From an uncultured Prevotellaceae bacterium (GTDB lineage: Bacteria > Bacteroidota > Bacteroidia > Bacteroidales > Bacteroidaceae), in the NCBI GenBank assembly GCA_937910905.1, contig CALEPV010000019.1:1-26615 (forward strand): 26,615 nucleotides of DNA, read 5' to 3'. Positions 14,606-22,004 of the stretch are shown piece after piece (position 1 is the stretch's first letter; each line of letters opens with the position of its first letter). A program made the translations under genes and the position numbers. The notes beneath the pieces were generated by a model. The model made no database searches. It had not been told where the DNA came from and saw only the letters and a list, made by a program, of their open reading frames with translations.

Positions 14606-14635
14606 CAAAGATTATTTACTAACTGCAACCATACA

Positions 14636-17600
14636 ATGAAACGCTTATCACTGCTTGCACAACTGGCTACGATGACATGGATGCTGTGCTCTGGCTCTGT
14701 GGCAAATGCACAGTCGTGGATTGACGTTACCGACAACTATATCCAAAACCCTGGTTACGAGGACAATAACAGCAATGGCTGGACGATTGTTGCATCGGCT
14801 GGTTCAACGGCTACGCGCTGTCAGGCGCAGGAGTTCTGGAATGGCACTTGGAACATCTACCAGTCGTTCCCTGTGACGGCAACCGGGCAGTATCGTTTGA
14901 GCGTGCAGGGATACTATCGTGTCTCAGACAACAGCGAGTATGCCGTGCAGGAGTATGAAGACGAAACGGAGAACATCACGTGTGTGCTCTATGCCAACGA
15001 CGAGACCACACCGATGACCAGTGTCTATGCTCACTATTCCACCAGCTACATTGACGGCGCATGGACATACAACTCTGGCGGCGGTGGCGGCTGGGGTGGT
15101 TGGGGCAACTACCGCTTCTATCCTAACACTATGGAGTCTGGCCGCAAGCTTTTCGACCAAGGCTATTATACGGACAACATCGTCACGGTGACCCTCAACG
15201 CAGGCGACATGCTGACCGTCGGAATTCGCAATAGCTTCTACTCAACATCTAACTGGACGCTCTTTACCAACTGGAAACTAGAGTGGTATGGCACTGAGGT
15301 GAAGGCCACAAGCATCACCCTGAATACCACATCGGCCACGCTGACATCAGGCGAGACGCTCCAGCTCAGTGCAGCTGTCACACCCACCAATGCCACTTTC
15401 ACTACCGTGGCCTACACATCAAGTAACGATGCTGTGGCTACAGTGGATGCCGATGGACTGGTAACTGCGGTGGGCGAGGGCACAGCCACCATCACGGCTA
15501 AGATGGCAGCAGGAACCAGCACAGCCAGAGCCACTTGCCGCATCACGGTGAAGAACGGTGATGTCTCAGCGGGCAGTATTGTCATCAACGAGGTGCAGCA
15601 GGCCAACATAGATATGTTCGTAGACCCATCGTTCAACTACGGTGGATGGGTTGAGCTGTACAACCCAACGAATACTGCCGTCAGTCTGAACGGGCTATAT
15701 GTGTCCGACGACCGCAACAATCTGCTCAAGCAGCAGCTCGACAACCGCTTTGGCGCGATTCCCGCCAAGGGCTACAAGTGCCTGTGGTTCGACCACTATT
15801 CACGCTGGGCACCCAGTATGCTCAAATTCAAGCTAGATGCTGATGGAGGTGAGATATATATAGTAGGTAAGGATGGCACCATACTTGCCGAGATGCAATA
15901 CCCGCCAGCCATAGCCCGTACTTCCTATGCCCGTACATCGGATGCCGGCGCGGAGTGGGGCTACACCGAACAGCCTACACCCGGAGCAACCAATGCCACA
16001 TCCACCTTTGCTACAACGCGTCTGGCTGCGCCTGTGGTGAGTGTTGACGGGTGCCGCTTCAATGCACCGTTCACCACCACGGTCAGCATTCCTGCCGGAG
16101 CTACACTGCGCTATACCACAGACGGCTCGACACCCACTCTGACCAATGGAAACACCAGTAGTAACGGCAAGTTCAGCATCAGCGAAACTACAATCCTGCG
16201 CTTGCGCCTATATAAGACGGGTCAGCTATCAAGCCCTGTCGTTACGCGTTCATATATATATAATAGCCATAACTACTCTTTGCCGGTAATCTCCTTGGTG
16301 TCGGACAATGCCAACCTCTATGGCGCAGAGCTGGGTATCTTTGTCCAGGGCTCTGGCAATGGCAGGGCTGGTAATGGTCAGGATGCCAAATGCAATTGGA
16401 ATATGGACTGGGACCGGCCGGCTAACATCGAGTACTTCACTGAGGATGGCGAGGCAGTCTTCAGTCAGGAAGTGAACGTTGAGGCTGCGGGCGGATGGAG
16501 CCGCGCCTGGACTCCGCATTCGTTCAATATAAAAGCTAGCAAGGTATATGAGGGGCTGAACCGCATGGACTACCAGTTCTTTGAGGACAAGCCATACCTC
16601 CGCAACAAGGGCCTGAAAGTGCGCAATGGTGGTAACGATACAAGCAATCGCATCAAGGATGCTGCTATCCAGCAGGTGGTGCTCAGCTCCGGATTATACG
16701 TTGATGGGCAGTGCTACAAGCCTGTACACGTCTTCCACAATGGCTCCTACATCGGTGTGCTCAATCTACGGGAGCCAAACAACAAGAACTTCGCCTATTC
16801 CAACTACGGCCTGGATACCGACTATCTGGACCAGTTCAAGATGTCGCCGGATAGTGGCTACGTGCAGCAAGCTGGCACGAGGGACAGCTGGGACCAGTTG
16901 CTTGAACTGTCGCAGACGGCTTCCGACCCGGTATCGTACAATCAGATATGCCAGTTGCTGGACATCGAGGAGTACATTAACTACTGTGCTGTAGAGTTCT
17001 ATATCGGTGGCACCGACTGGCCGCAGAACAATATCAAGGGCTTCCGTTCCCAGGATGGAGGCAAGTTCCACTTCGTGCTGTTCGATACCGACGGTGCGTT
17101 CTCTACCAGCAGCCCGTTCACTACATTTGCAGGGAAGCAGTACTACACGTTCGATCAGCTGCGAGGTTCTGACATTATATCCATATATGGCAACCATATC
17201 TGGGGCGAGATAGAGTTCGTCACGCTGTTCCTCAATCTGCTGAACAACGATGAGTTCAAGCGGCAGTTTGCCGACCAGTTCTGCATTGTGGCAGGCTCTG
17301 TATTCGAGCCCACGCGCTCCACACAGATTATCAACGCTATGATGACGCACGTCAATCCGGCAATGAGTCTGGAGGGGCGCTCGTGCACCAGTACGGCCAA
17401 CAGTGTGAAGTCGAACCTCTCTGCCACGCGCCAGTCGAACCTCGTTGGTTCGATGGCCTCGTATCTGGGGCTGACTTCGCCTACACGATTGCAGCTCAGC
17501 AGCGACCTGCCCGAGGCCAAGTTGAGCATCAACGGGCTGCCGGTTCCGACAGGACGCTTCAGTGGACGCATCTATACGCCTCTCGTTGTCGAGGCGGCAG

Positions 17601-19039
17601 CACCGGCTGGCTACACTTTTGTAGGCTGGAAATCAGACCTTGCACGTACTACCACTACGCTCTTTGCCAAGGGTGTGATGTGGGACTACTACGACCAAGG
17701 TTCGCTCGATGACCAGGACTGGAAGTCACAGAGCTATGATGTGCATTGGGCTTCAGGTGCCGCGCCACTGGGCTACTTCACGTCCGATGGTCAGAATCAG
17801 CGAGGCTATAAGACATCCCTCAGCTATGGCAGCTCCACGAGCAGCAAGTATCCTACATACTACTTCCGTAAGAGCTTTAGCCTCGCGTCTGAACCCAAGT
17901 CGGGCGATACGTTCACACTCGACTATGTGGCCGACGATGGCTTTGTAGTCTATGTGAATGGCAAGGAGGCCAGCCGTTATCTGATGGACAACACACCTAA
18001 TCCCACTTTCAATAGCTATGCCGATACCTATGCGCCAGGCAATCCAGACAGCGGCACCCTCACGCTGGATGCTTCGCTGTTCCGCAAGGGCAGTAATATC
18101 ATAGCAGTGGAAGTGCACAACAATGCCGCCAACTCTACGGATATCTATTGGGATGCATCATTGCAGATGAGTCAGGCTACGGAGAGCGATATCGTGTCGC
18201 GCGAATCGCGCATAGAGATACCGTCGGGCACTTCCAGCGTAACACTCACGGCATCCTACGAGCCGTTGCTTGGCAGTGACCTTGCCGGAACGGATGCCTA
18301 CCCCGTGAAGATTAATGAGATTAGCGCAGCCAACGACATCTTCGTGAACGATCAGTTCAAGAAGAACGACTGGATAGAACTGTACAACACCACAGCCCAG
18401 GACATCGACATCGCTGGCATGTACATCACCGACAACCTTGCAAAGCCCAGGAAGTATCAGATTCCAGCATCCTCGGCTACTGGCGCTGCTACACCGTCAA
18501 CTGTCATCCCAGCACATGGCTACATTATTATATGGGCAGACAAGCTGGAGAGTGCGGGGCAACTTCACGTTGACTTCAAACTCGATGCCGACGGTGGCTC
18601 TGTCATGCTGATGGCAGAGGACGAGAGCTGGAGCGACACTCTTACCTACTGCACTCACACTGGCTTCCAGTCTGTTGGCCTCTATCCCGATGGTGGCAGC
18701 ACCGTGTACGTCATGGACAAGCCCACTATTGGCAGCACCAATACCCTCAGCGCCGGTGCCATACTGTGGGATGAACCGAGGGATCAGGGCACGGCAGATG
18801 GAGCAGGGGATGCGATTGCCGCTGATGGCTTGCAGCTACTGTACGTGGATGGGCAGCTTGTTCTGCAAGGTGCACGGAGTGCTCAGATAGAAGTCTACAA
18901 CATGGCTGGACAGCGGTTGCAATCGTCTGTCATAACGGCTTCAGCCCCCATGAGCATGGCTCACTTACCGATGGGTGTATACATGGTGAAGGCTGCCGAT
19001 ACTGTGCACACATATACACTTAAAATCAACATAAAGTAG
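14636..19039 (+). CDS. Large secreted CotH/lamin-tail/Ig-like protein with type IX secretion tail
   Basis: The precursor has 1467 residues and a signal peptide MKRLSLLAQLATMTWMLCSG-SVANAQ. Domains in order: an N-terminal beta-sandwich of binding-module type (about 25-220); a bacterial Ig-like BIG2 domain (about 225-307); a first lamin-tail domain (about 312-460, INEVQQAN and WVELYNP); a chitobiase C-terminal-like domain (about 465-541, RYTTDGSTPT); a CotH kinase-like domain (about 542-920, LREPNNKNF with E713 and FDTDGAF with D817 and D819); a beta domain (about 1015-1177, FTLDYVADDGFVVYVNGKE); a second lamin-tail domain (about 1222-1367, INEISAAND and WIELYN); and a type IX secretion signal (about 1399-1467, IEVYNMAGQRL...LPMGVYMVKA). 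The protein is probably displayed on or released from the cell surface. CotH-family proteins phosphorylate secreted proteins in Bacillus, but the function here is unknown; adhesion or substrate binding is equally likely. Confidence 0.85.
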   Translation: MKRLSLLAQLATMTWMLCSGSVANAQSWIDVTDNYIQNPGYEDNNSNGWTIVASAGSTATRCQAQEFWNGTWNIYQSFPVTATGQYRLSVQGYYRVSDNSEYAVQEYEDETENITCVLYANDETTPMTSVYAHYSTSYIDGAWTYNSGGGGGWGGWGNYRFYPNTMESGRKLFDQGYYTDNIVTVTLNAGDMLTVGIRNSFYSTSNWTLFTNWKLEWYGTEVKATSITLNTTSATLTSGETLQLSAAVTPTNATFTTVAYTSSNDAVATVDADGLVTAVGEGTATITAKMAAGTSTARATCRITVKNGDVSAGSIVINEVQQANIDMFVDPSFNYGGWVELYNPTNTAVSLNGLYVSDDRNNLLKQQLDNRFGAIPAKGYKCLWFDHYSRWAPSMLKFKLDADGGEIYIVGKDGTILAEMQYPPAIARTSYARTSDAGAEWGYTEQPTPGATNATSTFATTRLAAPVVSVDGCRFNAPFTTTVSIPAGATLRYTTDGSTPTLTNGNTSSNGKFSISETTILRLRLYKTGQLSSPVVTRSYIYNSHNYSLPVISLVSDNANLYGAELGIFVQGSGNGRAGNGQDAKCNWNMDWDRPANIEYFTEDGEAVFSQEVNVEAAGGWSRAWTPHSFNIKASKVYEGLNRMDYQFFEDKPYLRNKGLKVRNGGNDTSNRIKDAAIQQVVLSSGLYVDGQCYKPVHVFHNGSYIGVLNLREPNNKNFAYSNYGLDTDYLDQFKMSPDSGYVQQAGTRDSWDQLLELSQTASDPVSYNQICQLLDIEEYINYCAVEFYIGGTDWPQNNIKGFRSQDGGKFHFVLFDTDGAFSTSSPFTTFAGKQYYTFDQLRGSDIISIYGNHIWGEIEFVTLFLNLLNNDEFKRQFADQFCIVAGSVFEPTRSTQIINAMMTHVNPAMSLEGRSCTSTANSVKSNLSATRQSNLVGSMASYLGLTSPTRLQLSSDLPEAKLSINGLPVPTGRFSGRIYTPLVVEAAAPAGYTFVGWKSDLARTTTTLFAKGVMWDYYDQGSLDDQDWKSQSYDVHWASGAAPLGYFTSDGQNQRGYKTSLSYGSSTSSKYPTYYFRKSFSLASEPKSGDTFTLDYVADDGFVVYVNGKEASRYLMDNTPNPTFNSYADTYAPGNPDSGTLTLDASLFRKGSNIIAVEVHNNAANSTDIYWDASLQMSQATESDIVSRESRIEIPSGTSSVTLTASYEPLLGSDLAGTDAYPVKINEISAANDIFVNDQFKKNDWIELYNTTAQDIDIAGMYITDNLAKPRKYQIPASSATGAATPSTVIPAHGYIIIWADKLESAGQLHVDFKLDADGGSVMLMAEDESWSDTLTYCTHTGFQSVGLYPDGGSTVYVMDKPTIGSTNTLSAGAILWDEPRDQGTADGAGDAIAADGLQLLYVDGQLVLQGARSAQIEVYNMAGQRLQSSVITASAPMSMAHLPMGVYMVKAADTVHTYTLKINIK

Positions 19040-19068
19040 TGTAGTTGAAATAATACCTAACAGTTTGT

Positions 19069-19099
19069 TTTGACATTTCTCTAAAGTTCTTTACCTTTG
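19069..19099 (+). promoter_or_regulatory. Consensus promoter upstream of the YjbH-like gene (distal)
   Basis: TTTG (19069-19072), a 19-base spacer, then TACCTTTG (19092-19099) match the Bacteroidetes consensus fully. Predicted transcription starts near 19106, about 155 bases before the next recognised gene, leaving a long leader or room for a separate short transcript. Confidence 0.7.
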
Positions 19100-19159
19100 C
19101 GGCCAAGATACTAGGTGCGTACATTTTGCTGAATCATAGATAGTGCGGTGGCTCATTTG

Positions 19160-19219
19160 ATGATATGTATTAAGAAATATCGTACAAACATGTTAAAAAG
19201 GCTTAAACCGATGGCTTGA
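19160..19219 (+). CDS. Possible 19-residue cationic leader peptide
   Basis: ATG at 19160 to TGA at 19219 encodes MICIKKYRTNMLKRLKPMA, with seven Lys/Arg in 19 residues. It lies in the leader of the distal promoter and ends just before the proximal promoter. Nothing beyond its position and composition supports translation, so this is a candidate only. Confidence 0.2.
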   Translation: MICIKKYRTNMLKRLKPMA

Positions 19220-19234
19220 GCAAGGCGGAATGCA

Positions 19235-19242
19235 TATCTTTG
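19235..19242 (+). promoter_or_regulatory. Proximal -7 box TATCTTTG for the YjbH-like gene
   Basis: TATCTTTG matches TAnnTTTG and would start transcription about 13 bases before the ATG at 19262. The -33 region is weak. With the distal promoter this gives two possible transcript lengths. Confidence 0.5.
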
Positions 19243-19261
19243 CCTAAATTCTGAGCGCAGA

Positions 19262-20476
19262 ATGAGAAGATATATCATAACATTAGTTAGCTTCATATAT
19301 TGTGCGTTGCAGGTGGGTGCGCAGCAATTTCTTGCGGAAAAGAACATTGCGGACATCCTCAGCGAGGAAGGATTTGAGGATATTGCAACGCGTGTGGCAG
19401 AAGACACCGTCTTCCTCTCCATTGAGGACCGGACCTACAGGGGAACGTTCAGGGGAGCCGCCACAGCAATACAACGGATATCAGCAGCACACGGCGCATA
19501 CAACCAGTTTGAGCTGGTGCTGACTGACTATAAGATGCCACAGCTCATCGTTCATGCCTCCAAGCGTGAAGGCATATGGGACGTGAGAGTCGACAGACAA
19601 TTCCATAGGGCACTCAGCTTGCTGCGACAGCAACCAACCGAGGCTACGTCTACGGCTAAAGTGGATATCACATTATTCCCAATGGTAAGTCTTATCAACA
19701 ATAAGCTATACCACCTATACGACTACAGCGTTAGAATCGCACCGGCAATAGCCATGACGCTGTGGCGGGGAGCAAGAGTTACCATACAGCCCATCATTCC
19801 CGTGGCGCACTACTTGGATGACACCAATAGTATGCGTTTCATCCAGCCAGGAGTGATCAACCTAAGTCAGCAATGGCTGTCCAACAAGCATTGGCATCTG
19901 TCATCAGCTGTGGGTTTCTTCCATCCGGAGAGAATGGGTGTACAAGCTGCCGCAACGTGGCACTCTCCTATACGGGGTCTTGACCTCTCGGTAGATGCAG
20001 GCTACACAGGGCTTGCCAACTACGACAAGGAGAATGGCTTTGGGGTCAACACTTGGAATAGATTCAACATCATGGCCAAGGCAGACTACTACGAGCCATA
20101 CACCAAGGTGCAGGTAGAGCTACAGGCGGGACAGTTCCTGTTCGGTGACAGAGGCGGACGAGTGGACCTGACGCGTCACTTCAGCGAATACGCAATCGGT
20201 GTCTACGGCATCTACACATCGGGTGAGACAAACATGGGCTTCCATTTCGCCATACCTTTCGGCGGAAAGAGACAGAAACGAAGTGGAGCCGTAAGACTTA
20301 GGTTGCCAGAGTACTATTCGTGGGAATACTCCTACAAATCCTATTTCAAGTACTACTTGGAGCGCATGGGAGAATCCTACTCTACGCAACCCGATGATAA
20401 CCATTCGGCTCACTACTGGGAACCGGCCTACGTCGAAGAGTACGTACAGCGTATCCTAAATGGTGACTTCGAGTAG
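19262..20476 (+). CDS. YjbH-like outer-membrane protein
   Basis: The 404-residue precursor has a signal peptide (MRRYIITLVSFIYCALQVGAQ). The body is beta-rich with repeated aromatic-bordered strands. A conserved-looking block FGDRGGRVDLTRHF (294-307) followed by IGVYGIYTSGETNMGFHFAIPF resembles the C-terminal region of YjbH proteins, outer-membrane barrels tied to exopolysaccharide export in enterobacteria. The N-terminal region (about 22-110, IADILSEEGFEDIATRVAEDTV) looks like a small periplasmic domain. Only 65 bases without a recognisable promoter separate it from the threonine-rich lipoprotein gene, so the two are probably co-transcribed. A role in surface polysaccharide is inferred from family similarity only. 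Confidence 0.6.
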   Translation: MRRYIITLVSFIYCALQVGAQQFLAEKNIADILSEEGFEDIATRVAEDTVFLSIEDRTYRGTFRGAATAIQRISAAHGAYNQFELVLTDYKMPQLIVHASKREGIWDVRVDRQFHRALSLLRQQPTEATSTAKVDITLFPMVSLINNKLYHLYDYSVRIAPAIAMTLWRGARVTIQPIIPVAHYLDDTNSMRFIQPGVINLSQQWLSNKHWHLSSAVGFFHPERMGVQAAATWHSPIRGLDLSVDAGYTGLANYDKENGFGVNTWNRFNIMAKADYYEPYTKVQVELQAGQFLFGDRGGRVDLTRHFSEYAIGVYGIYTSGETNMGFHFAIPFGGKRQKRSGAVRLRLPEYYSWEYSYKSYFKYYLERMGESYSTQPDDNHSAHYWEPAYVEEYVQRILNGDFE

Positions 20477-20541
20477 TAAGAAGCGACAGAGAATATCAAA
20501 CAATAAATAAAACTAAACACTATTCATTAATTTATTACAAC

Positions 20542-21456
20542 ATGAAAAAGTTATTCTTGTTTGCTGCAATCCTTGGCACTTGCGTATTCACATCCTGCAA
20601 GGACAGCGACGAAATCGCAACATCGACAGATGTAATCGACAACACAGAGGCTCAGGAAGCTGTTAATGAGACTGCGCAGGCTGCCGCTGAGGAGAATGCA
20701 GCACAGGCTCTTGCCGATGCAGCTGAGACTGCAAACGCAGAGGAGGGCGATGCTGTTAACTTGACAGTTAGTGGCGGCGAAGTATCTGGTACCGTTGAGA
20801 GTAAGACAGTGGAGGGTAACACCACAACCGTTGTCGTTAACGGTGACGATGGTGAGAAATACACTCAGACCACAACCGTGGAAGAGCAAAAGGACGAAGC
20901 GACAGGTGTTACAACCCAGACTCAGACTCAGGAGACAAAAAACTCGGATGGCGAAGTAGTAGGTAAGAAGACCACAACAGCTACTTCCAGCACTCGTGAG
21001 AACCGCAACCGTGAGACCACAACTGCAGTAACTACTACTACCACAACAACCACAACTAAGGACGTTGACGGTAACACAGTTGTAAGTGAGGTGACCACAA
21101 CAACTGAAGAGGAGTACAGCTACGAGTATGTGGTTGACGGCCAGACATACACAACTCTTGCTGACCTGCAGGCAGCTCTCCGCAGATTGAGACCTGGAGA
21201 GACTTACACTGTAACTGTAACTCTTGTACAGACCATAACAGAAACGACTACAAGTGTAGATGAGAAGGGTCAGGTTACAACAGACACAAAGACCAAGCAG
21301 GAGAAGAGTCAGCCTGTTGTATCTACCATTACTGTTACAGATACAGCTGCTCAGGGTACAGTGGCTAAGCCTGTAGACTTCGATGGCAATACAAAGGAGA
21401 CTACAGTGGTTGCCACTAAGGACCAGAACACCCATTCTGGTGGCCAGGGCCGATAA
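20542..21456 (+). CDS. Threonine-rich surface lipoprotein
   Basis: The 304-residue precursor has a lipobox VFTSC with lipidated C19; the next residues, KDSDE, resemble the charged export signal that sends Bacteroidetes lipoproteins to the cell surface. Residues about 36-70 are Ala/Glu-rich and likely helical, followed by low-complexity Thr/Glu/Val sequence with a run of nine threonines (164-172) and a small ordered-looking part (about 194-225, YEYVVDGQTYTTLADLQAAL). No enzymatic motif is present. The AT-rich, A-rich leader before the ATG is typical of strongly translated Bacteroidetes genes. Many Thr residues could be O-glycosylation sites. It follows the YjbH-like gene and is followed by a perfect hairpin. 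Confidence 0.8.
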   Translation: MKKLFLFAAILGTCVFTSCKDSDEIATSTDVIDNTEAQEAVNETAQAAAEENAAQALADAAETANAEEGDAVNLTVSGGEVSGTVESKTVEGNTTTVVVNGDDGEKYTQTTTVEEQKDEATGVTTQTQTQETKNSDGEVVGKKTTTATSSTRENRNRETTTAVTTTTTTTTTKDVDGNTVVSEVTTTTEEEYSYEYVVDGQTYTTLADLQAALRRLRPGETYTVTVTLVQTITETTTSVDEKGQVTTDTKTKQEKSQPVVSTITVTDTAAQGTVAKPVDFDGNTKETTVVATKDQNTHSGGQGR

Positions 21457-21480
21457 GCTATAATTCTATTATATATAACT

Positions 21481-21515
21481 ACTTGCGGCGTACTTCATAC
21501 AAGTACGCCGCAAGT
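21481..21515. terminator. Perfect 15-base hairpin after the Thr-rich lipoprotein gene
   Basis: ACTTGCGGCGTACTT and AAGTACGCCGCAAGT form a perfect 15-base stem with a CATAC loop, starting 24 bases after the lipoprotein stop. No T-run follows, so it is either a terminator of the kind that lacks one or a 3'-end stabiliser or partial attenuator before the 66-residue gene. Confidence 0.65.
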
Positions 21516-21604
21516 GTAAGTGGGTAGTGAACCACATTGAACGTTGTGAGCAACTGCAATTGCTGAATAAGTAAGCACAGCTATTAATGTAGCTAAGCAT
21601 AGTT

Positions 21605-21805
21605 ATGAAGAAAGCACAGTATGTTAGCCCAAGTGCTGTATCGGTATGTATAGAGGGTGTAGCGCCACTGATGGTCAGCGGTGTGAGTGACCCGAACTCA
21701 GGTGACAATGCCGTGAAGATTACCAAGACGGCTACTGCTGCCAGTGCCAGCACCTTCGAGACGAAGGGCGATTCGTACAGTGTGTGGGATGACGATTGGA
21801 GGTGA
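21605..21805 (+). CDS. Small 66-residue protein of unknown function
   Basis: The protein begins MKKAQYVSPSAVSVCIEG and ends SYSVWDDDWR. It resembles a loose group of short Bacteroidetes proteins that I remember: a Lys-rich start, Tyr-x-x-Pro, a hydrophobic stretch ending near Ser-Gly (here PLMVSG, 21-26), a disordered Asp/Ser/Thr-rich part, and an acidic Trp-rich end. There is no lipobox and no transmembrane helix. The layout of conserved leader, SG and variable tail is compatible with a processed peptide, but nothing proves processing. No TAnnTTTG box lies in the 148 bases upstream, so it may depend on read-through past the hairpin. Its stop lies 11 bases before a 22-base repeat array. Confidence 0.6.
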   Translation: MKKAQYVSPSAVSVCIEGVAPLMVSGVSDPNSGDNAVKITKTATAASASTFETKGDSYSVWDDDWR

Positions 21806-21816
21806 ATGCATTTAAA

Positions 21817-21926
21817 CAAGGAGTATGATGCCTTGGTTGAAGGAACATGCTGCTTTGGTTGAAGGAACATGATGCCTTGGTTGAAGGAACATGATGTACT
21901 GATTCAAGAAGCCTGATGCCTTGATT
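21817..21926. repeat. Tandem array, five 22-base units upstream of metH
   Basis: Units start at 21817, 21839, 21861, 21883 and 21905. The core unit begins GAAGGAACATGATGCCTTGG; compared with the third unit, the others match at 19, 20, 18 and 17 of 22 positions. There are no spacers. Each unit junction holds CCTT-GGTTG-AAGG or a variant of it. The array begins 11 bases after the small-protein stop and ends 39 bases before the metH -7 box. Confidence 0.9.
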
Positions 21927-21965
21927 TAAGGTGCATATTATCGTGCGTGTATCAGCAGGATTGTG

Positions 21966-21973
21966 TACTTTTG
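21966..21973 (+). promoter_or_regulatory. -7 box TACTTTTG for metHF
   Basis: TACTTTTG matches TAnnTTTG and predicts transcription from about 21980, so the in-frame GTG at 21963 cannot be the start and the ATG at 22005 is favoured. No TTTG sits at -33. I see no cobalamin or SAM riboswitch-like conserved boxes in the short leader. Confidence 0.55.
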
Positions 21974-22004
21974 CGCTGTGAAACACGACATCAATGATAA
22001 TGGC

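Noticed and set aside
14531..14635. N-terminal extension of the CotH protein
   Set aside because: The extension begins upstream of the -7 box at 14598-14605 and would bury the signal peptide.
20551..21435. 294-codon minus-strand frame, Cys/Ser/Leu-rich
   Set aside because: It is the mirror of the Thr-rich lipoprotein; the open frame follows from the repetitive ACA/ACT/GTT codons on the other strand.
21806..22004. Cobalamin or SAM riboswitch before metH
   Set aside because: The space is taken by the 22-base array and the promoter; the remaining leader of about 25 bases is too short for a riboswitch.
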